Source: Pleurotus ostreatus/Saccharomyces cerevisiae fusant (Eukaryota; Opisthokonta). Taken from it: a stretch of 10,878 nt of DNA. The notes below the pieces were generated by a model. The model worked only from the letters and a program-made list of their open reading frames with translations, searched no databases and was not told the origin of the DNA. Of the stretch, positions 7,457 to 10,878 are shown piece after piece. The translations under genes were made by a program, and so were the position numbers. The stretch spans positions 1 to 10,878 of the forward strand of contig JAMQCK010001197.1 in the NCBI GenBank assembly GCA_024196135.1. Reading direction: 5' to 3'. Position 1 is the stretch's first letter. Every line of letters begins with the position of its first letter.

Positions 7457-8702
7457 ATGACTGAGGACAGTCGTAAGTCTGTTTTGATCACCGGGTAAGG
7501 GAGTCGTACCCCTCCTCATCCGAGTTGGATGTCATCCTGACGCCCAAGTGCAGCTGCACCGCCGGCAGCATTGGCGATGCTCTCGCACGGGAGTTTCACA
7601 CCAGAGGTACGCTCGTCTAACCTCTAAACGGGACCGGAGTTGATGACTATGGTCACGCGCAGGTTTTCGCGTATTCGCCACCTCGCGCAATGACGAGACG
7701 ATGAGCACTCTTGCGCAAGAGGGCATAGAGACGATCAAGCTGGACATTACCGAAGACGAAGACATCGAGCGCGTCGCTCGTGAAGTATCGATGCGTACAG
7801 GCGGCACTCTGGATGTCCTGGTAAACAATGCGTGAGTCGAAGCGCTGCTACCGCGTGGCCTTTTGCTGACATCCAGTTCTCTGGCAGCGGTGTCGGTAGG
7901 CCTGCGAGTCCTCGAGGGCATGTATCTTTCTTGACGATCATTTTTTCAGGAAATTCGTTCTCGGTGGCAGACTCCGATATGGCCAAGGTCCGCCAGCTAT
8001 TCAACATCAACGTTGTCGGACACTACGCCATGACCCACGCCTTCATCCCTCTCCTCCTCAAGTCGGACCGCGGCGTCGTCCTCTTTACCTCCTCTATCGG
8101 CGGCGTTGTCCCCATGCCCCTGAACGCGGCCTACAGCGCCTCAAAAGCTGCCATCAGCGCGCTTAGTGACACTCTACGACTCGAGCTGGCACCATTCGGC
8201 GTGAAGGTTATCAATGTACGTGAACGTTGACAGTCCGCTTTATAGTACCTGCGCTGACTCGCGAAGCTCGTGACCGGCATGGTGTACTCGAATCTCGCCC
8301 CGCGCGTCGATATCGATGAGGTCTTCCCCGAAGGCTCCTTGTATAAACCAATCCAGCCTGACTTCGTAGCAATGTTTGCGCGTAGCGTGGGTGAGTCATC
8401 TCGTTGCCCTACGCAAGGATTCATCCTCATGTCGCTCGCAGAAACCTCGACGCCGACGGATGTCTACGCCAGAGGTGTCGTCGACGAGGTTCTGAAGAAG
8501 TCGCCGGCAGCCTGGTATTGGTCCGGCGGCCTTTCGACTATGACTTGGCTCTTGTCCGTCTTTGCGCCACGCGGAATAACTGCAAGATCCCCCTACTTGG
8601 CTGATTTCTCTCTGCTGACATCAACGGCAGGACTGGATATTCACGAAGCAGTGTGGCCTAGACAAGTTGGCGGCAATCGCGCGCACGCAGAAGAAGGCTT
8701 AG
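7457..8702 (+). CDS. Ayr1-like short-chain dehydrogenase/reductase, copy 1 (289 aa, 8 exons)
   Basis: Exons are 7457-7494, 7554-7606, 7663-7831, 7888-7895, 7950-8215, 8267-8390, 8442-8581 and 8631-8702. The 289-aa product is a classical SDR: cofactor loop TGCTAGSIG (residues 12-20), NNAG (85-88), NIN around residue 110, catalytic Ser in TSSIG (about 138), and YSASK giving Tyr151 and Lys155. FATSR (35-39) after the second strand fits NADPH. It resembles fungal 1-acyldihydroxyacetone-phosphate reductases, which reduce 1-acyl-DHAP to 1-acylglycerol-3-phosphate (lysophosphatidate) at lipid droplets and ER. The hydrophobic stretch near 245-262 fits membrane contact, and length and the PTDVYA segment also fit. 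The true substrate may differ, as this SDR group is large in fungi. The fourth exon is only 8 nt. The last intron (8582-8630) begins GC, not GT, yet its removal restores the C-terminus seen in copy 2. A tandem paralog follows at 9595. Confidence 0.9.
8582..8630 (+). other. Non-canonical GC-AG intron in reductase copy 1
   Basis: The exon ends ..GGAATAACT and the intron reads GCAAGA at its start and CGGCAG at its end, with a branch-like CTGAC inside. Splicing it out joins RGIT to DWIFTKQCGLDKLA in frame, matching RGSF|DGIVSKQYGLDQLA in copy 2, where the same intron (10726-10777) starts GTGGGT. GC-AG introns are a known minor class; a donor mutation that harms splicing is the alternative. Confidence 0.75.
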
Positions 8703-9594
8703 GATGGAGATGAGGTCCAGTATTGGCCCTTTTTCCTGCTAGACTCACTCAGACTCACGAACATGATAATTTTTCTGAGTGTCGCCCTTGCGCGAGAAAG
8801 CGCTTTCCCGTTCCGCGTCTGCCTCGAACGAAAAGATTTTGGCCGCTTCTGTCAATGAGGTGTACCGGCGTTTCGCTACCACATCAGCGTCTGTGCGCTC
8901 ATTGGCACTGTCTCGTTCAAGCTATGGATCGCGAGGCGTTCAGGCAGCTTGACGCCCCAACAAGGAATGCAAGGGTCTGCCAGTGTTCTCGGCGATGTCC
9001 GGAACGACGCCAGCAACGTCTACATCGAATGCGACTGCTCAACCTGATCGCGAGCTGGCTGCTCTGCGCGGTCTCGTTCTACCATCTTCGTACTCCCTGT
9101 CGCGTTTAGAGTGTGTTTGGATATGTTTATTCTGGCTCCGAATCTCCTTTTGGAAGGTTCTTTGTCTCCCCCATAACGTCACGGTCATGCGCTTACAATT
9201 TCTAACGAGCACGTTTTTCCTGATACACTCACTCAAGGCAAATTTTGACGCCCCTTCCTTGGCAACTGGTCCCCTCGGAACGGTCTTCCGCCTATCTAGG
9301 ACGAGCGCTCCCATCTGCCATTCCGAGGCGCTCGGTTAGCGTTACCCATTTTTCGTGATCATCGTTTTTCTCCCGCTTGGGCGCAACCGCGATGCGACGA
9401 GGTCTTCCCTATGTTTACTCAGGTATAGGAAGATACGCCATATGTTGCCCCTGGGGATGACAAAGGGTGTCAGAGCGTGCGTATATAATGGTCGTCTCTG
9501 CAGTCAGGAATCTTGAATCGGATTCGCCGCTGCGCACATACGGATTGCCGCCTACTTCACAACGAGGACTCAGCACTTGCAACGGACGAGAATA
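8703..9594. other. Intergenic region between the tandem reductases
   Basis: This is about 890 bp with the 3' end of copy 1 and the promoter of copy 2. The open frames in it (8723-9109, 8983-9339, and 9415-9702 on the minus strand) show no recognised motif and have no paralog support. I see no gene here. Confidence 0.55.
9482..9488 (+). promoter_or_regulatory. TATA box of reductase copy 2
   Basis: The plus strand reads TATATAA, 113 nt before the start codon at 9595. No CACGTG repeat like that of copy 1 was seen upstream of it. Confidence 0.6.
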
Positions 9595-10849
9595 ATGGCG
9601 AGTGACGCTCGGAAGACTGTTTTGATCACTGGGTGAGTGAATACCTCCACGTTGCTCTCTACTTATATTAACGGTGACACGCAGCTGCAGCGAGAAAAGC
9701 ATAGGCGATGCGCTTGCTAGAGAATTTTTCGCGAGGGGTGCGCATTCGGAAGTTGCGATGAGGCCCGTGCTGATGCTGTCGCGCTATTGTGCAGGATTCC
9801 GCGTCTTCGCCACCTCGCGGAGCCTGAAGACGATGGAAAGTCTCGAGAAGGACGGGATAGAGACCATCAAGCTGGACATCACCGACGACGACGATATCAC
9901 GCGAGTCGCAAATGAGATCTCCAAGCGCACCGGAGGGACCTTGGACATCTTGGTGAACAATGCGTGAGTGTGAGAGCTACAGCGGGCCGGACTTCGTCGC
10001 TGACAGAACCCTCCCAGTGGCGTCGGTATGCTCTCCAAGTTCTTCATGCTGTCTTTCGTCATGTACTGAAGATCTTGTCCTTGCCAGGATACTCGTCCTC
10101 GGTAGCGGACGCCGACATGAAGAAGGTCCGCCAACTTTTCGACATCAACGTTATCGGGCACTACGCCGTCACCCGCGCCTTCATCCCCCTCCTCATCAAA
10201 GCCGACCGCGGCACCATCCTCTTTACCTCTTCCATCGCCAGCATCGTCTATATGCCTTACAACGCGGCGTATGGCGCCTCGAAGGCAGCTATCAACGCCC
10301 TGGCTGACACGCTGCGCGTCGAGCTCGCGCCGTTCGGGGTGAAGGTTGTCAGTGTAAGTGGATATATTGACTTCGTCATGTGCGCGCACTTACGGTGCTT
10401 CTCAAAGCTCGTGACGGGCATGGTTGTGTCGAACCTTGCACCGCGACTCAATATGGACGAAGTCTTCCCAGAGGGCTCGATATATAAGCCCGTAGAGCAC
10501 GGATTCAGGGACGTATTCGCGAGGGGCACCAGTAAGTCGTATTTCCTGCCCCCGAGTGTCCTGGCTGATTGCCTGCCTCGTAAAGAAGGCTCTACACCTA
10601 CCGACGTATACGCCAAAGCTGTCGTCGACGAGGCTGTGAAGAAATCGCCGGCGCCTTGGTTCTGGACTGGCGGACTTTCGAGGTTGGCGTGGTTCCTCTC
10701 GGTCTTCGCGTGGCGGGGCAGCTTTGTGGGTCTCTACTCTGCGTCTATTGCTTCTTCAATCTAACGGAGAACTCTAGGACGGGATCGTTTCGAAGCAGTA
10801 CGGACTGGATCAGCTTGCTAAGATTGCACGCGCACAGAAGAGGGCTTAG
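9595..10849 (+). CDS. Ayr1-like short-chain dehydrogenase/reductase, copy 2 (289 aa, 8 exons)
   Basis: Exons are 9595-9632, 9685-9737, 9795-9963, 10018-10025, 10088-10353, 10408-10531, 10586-10725 and 10778-10849. Their lengths (38, 53, 169, 8, 266, 124, 140, 72) match copy 1 exactly, and all introns are GT..AG. The 289-aa chain keeps the SDR parts: TGCSEKSIG (12-20), NNAG (85-88), TSSIA with the catalytic Ser (about 138), and YGASK giving Tyr151 and Lys155. The glycine loop differs from copy 1 (SEK for TAG), and SIVYMPYNAAY replaces GGVVPMPLNAAY near the active site, so substrate choice may have shifted. The segment WFWTGGLSRLAWFLSVFAW (about 244-262) is hydrophobic and may touch membranes. 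By family likeness it is an NADPH-dependent 1-acyl-DHAP reductase-type enzyme of glycerolipid synthesis; the substrate is inferred. The stop TAG is followed by 29 nt to the window end. Confidence 0.92.
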
Positions 10850-10878
10850 GATGAGAGTGGAGCACTATCTATCGAACA

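Noticed and set aside
9784..10389. 201-codon minus-strand open frame across reductase copy 2
   Set aside because: Antisense shadow of coding exons that are fully supported by the paralog.

Overview
The window looks like nuclear DNA from a filamentous basidiomycete, most likely an Agaricomycete. It is fairly GC-rich, its genes carry many short introns (mostly 49-66 nt) with GT..AG borders and CT(A/G)A(C/T)-like branch sites, and TATA boxes lie about 80-105 nt upstream of start codons. The protein types (Ayr1-like short-chain reductases, a fungal lactonase-type beta-propeller, small secreted cysteine proteins) fit this. The genus cannot be told from the sequence.

Layout from left to right. (1) Positions 158-1824 hold a divergent pair of paralogous small secreted four-cysteine proteins (88 and 95 aa). 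Each has three exons with introns at the same places and phases, and they share an 822-bp intergenic region with a TATA box for each side. I do not recognise the family. (2) Positions 1825-5850 hold no gene I can name. Two clusters of plus-strand exons with good splice sites (2944-3510 and 4713-about 5750) look like parts of one or two protein-coding genes. Frame conflicts and an early stop suggest that at least the first cluster is decayed. (3) Positions 6201-6960 (minus strand) carry a broken relative of the fungal 7-bladed beta-propeller lactonase family, with one recognisable intron, at least two frame changes and a stop codon. (4) Positions 7457-8702 and 9595-10849 are two tandem, same-direction genes for 289-aa classical short-chain dehydrogenases resembling NADPH-dependent 1-acyldihydroxyacetone-phosphate reductase (Ayr1). 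They have eight exons each, with identical exon lengths including an 8-nt microexon. The first copy needs a GC-AG terminal intron.

Nothing shows that these genes act as one system. The clearest themes are local duplication (secreted pair, reductase pair) and gene decay between the duplicated sets. No RNA gene, CRISPR array or intact mobile element was found.
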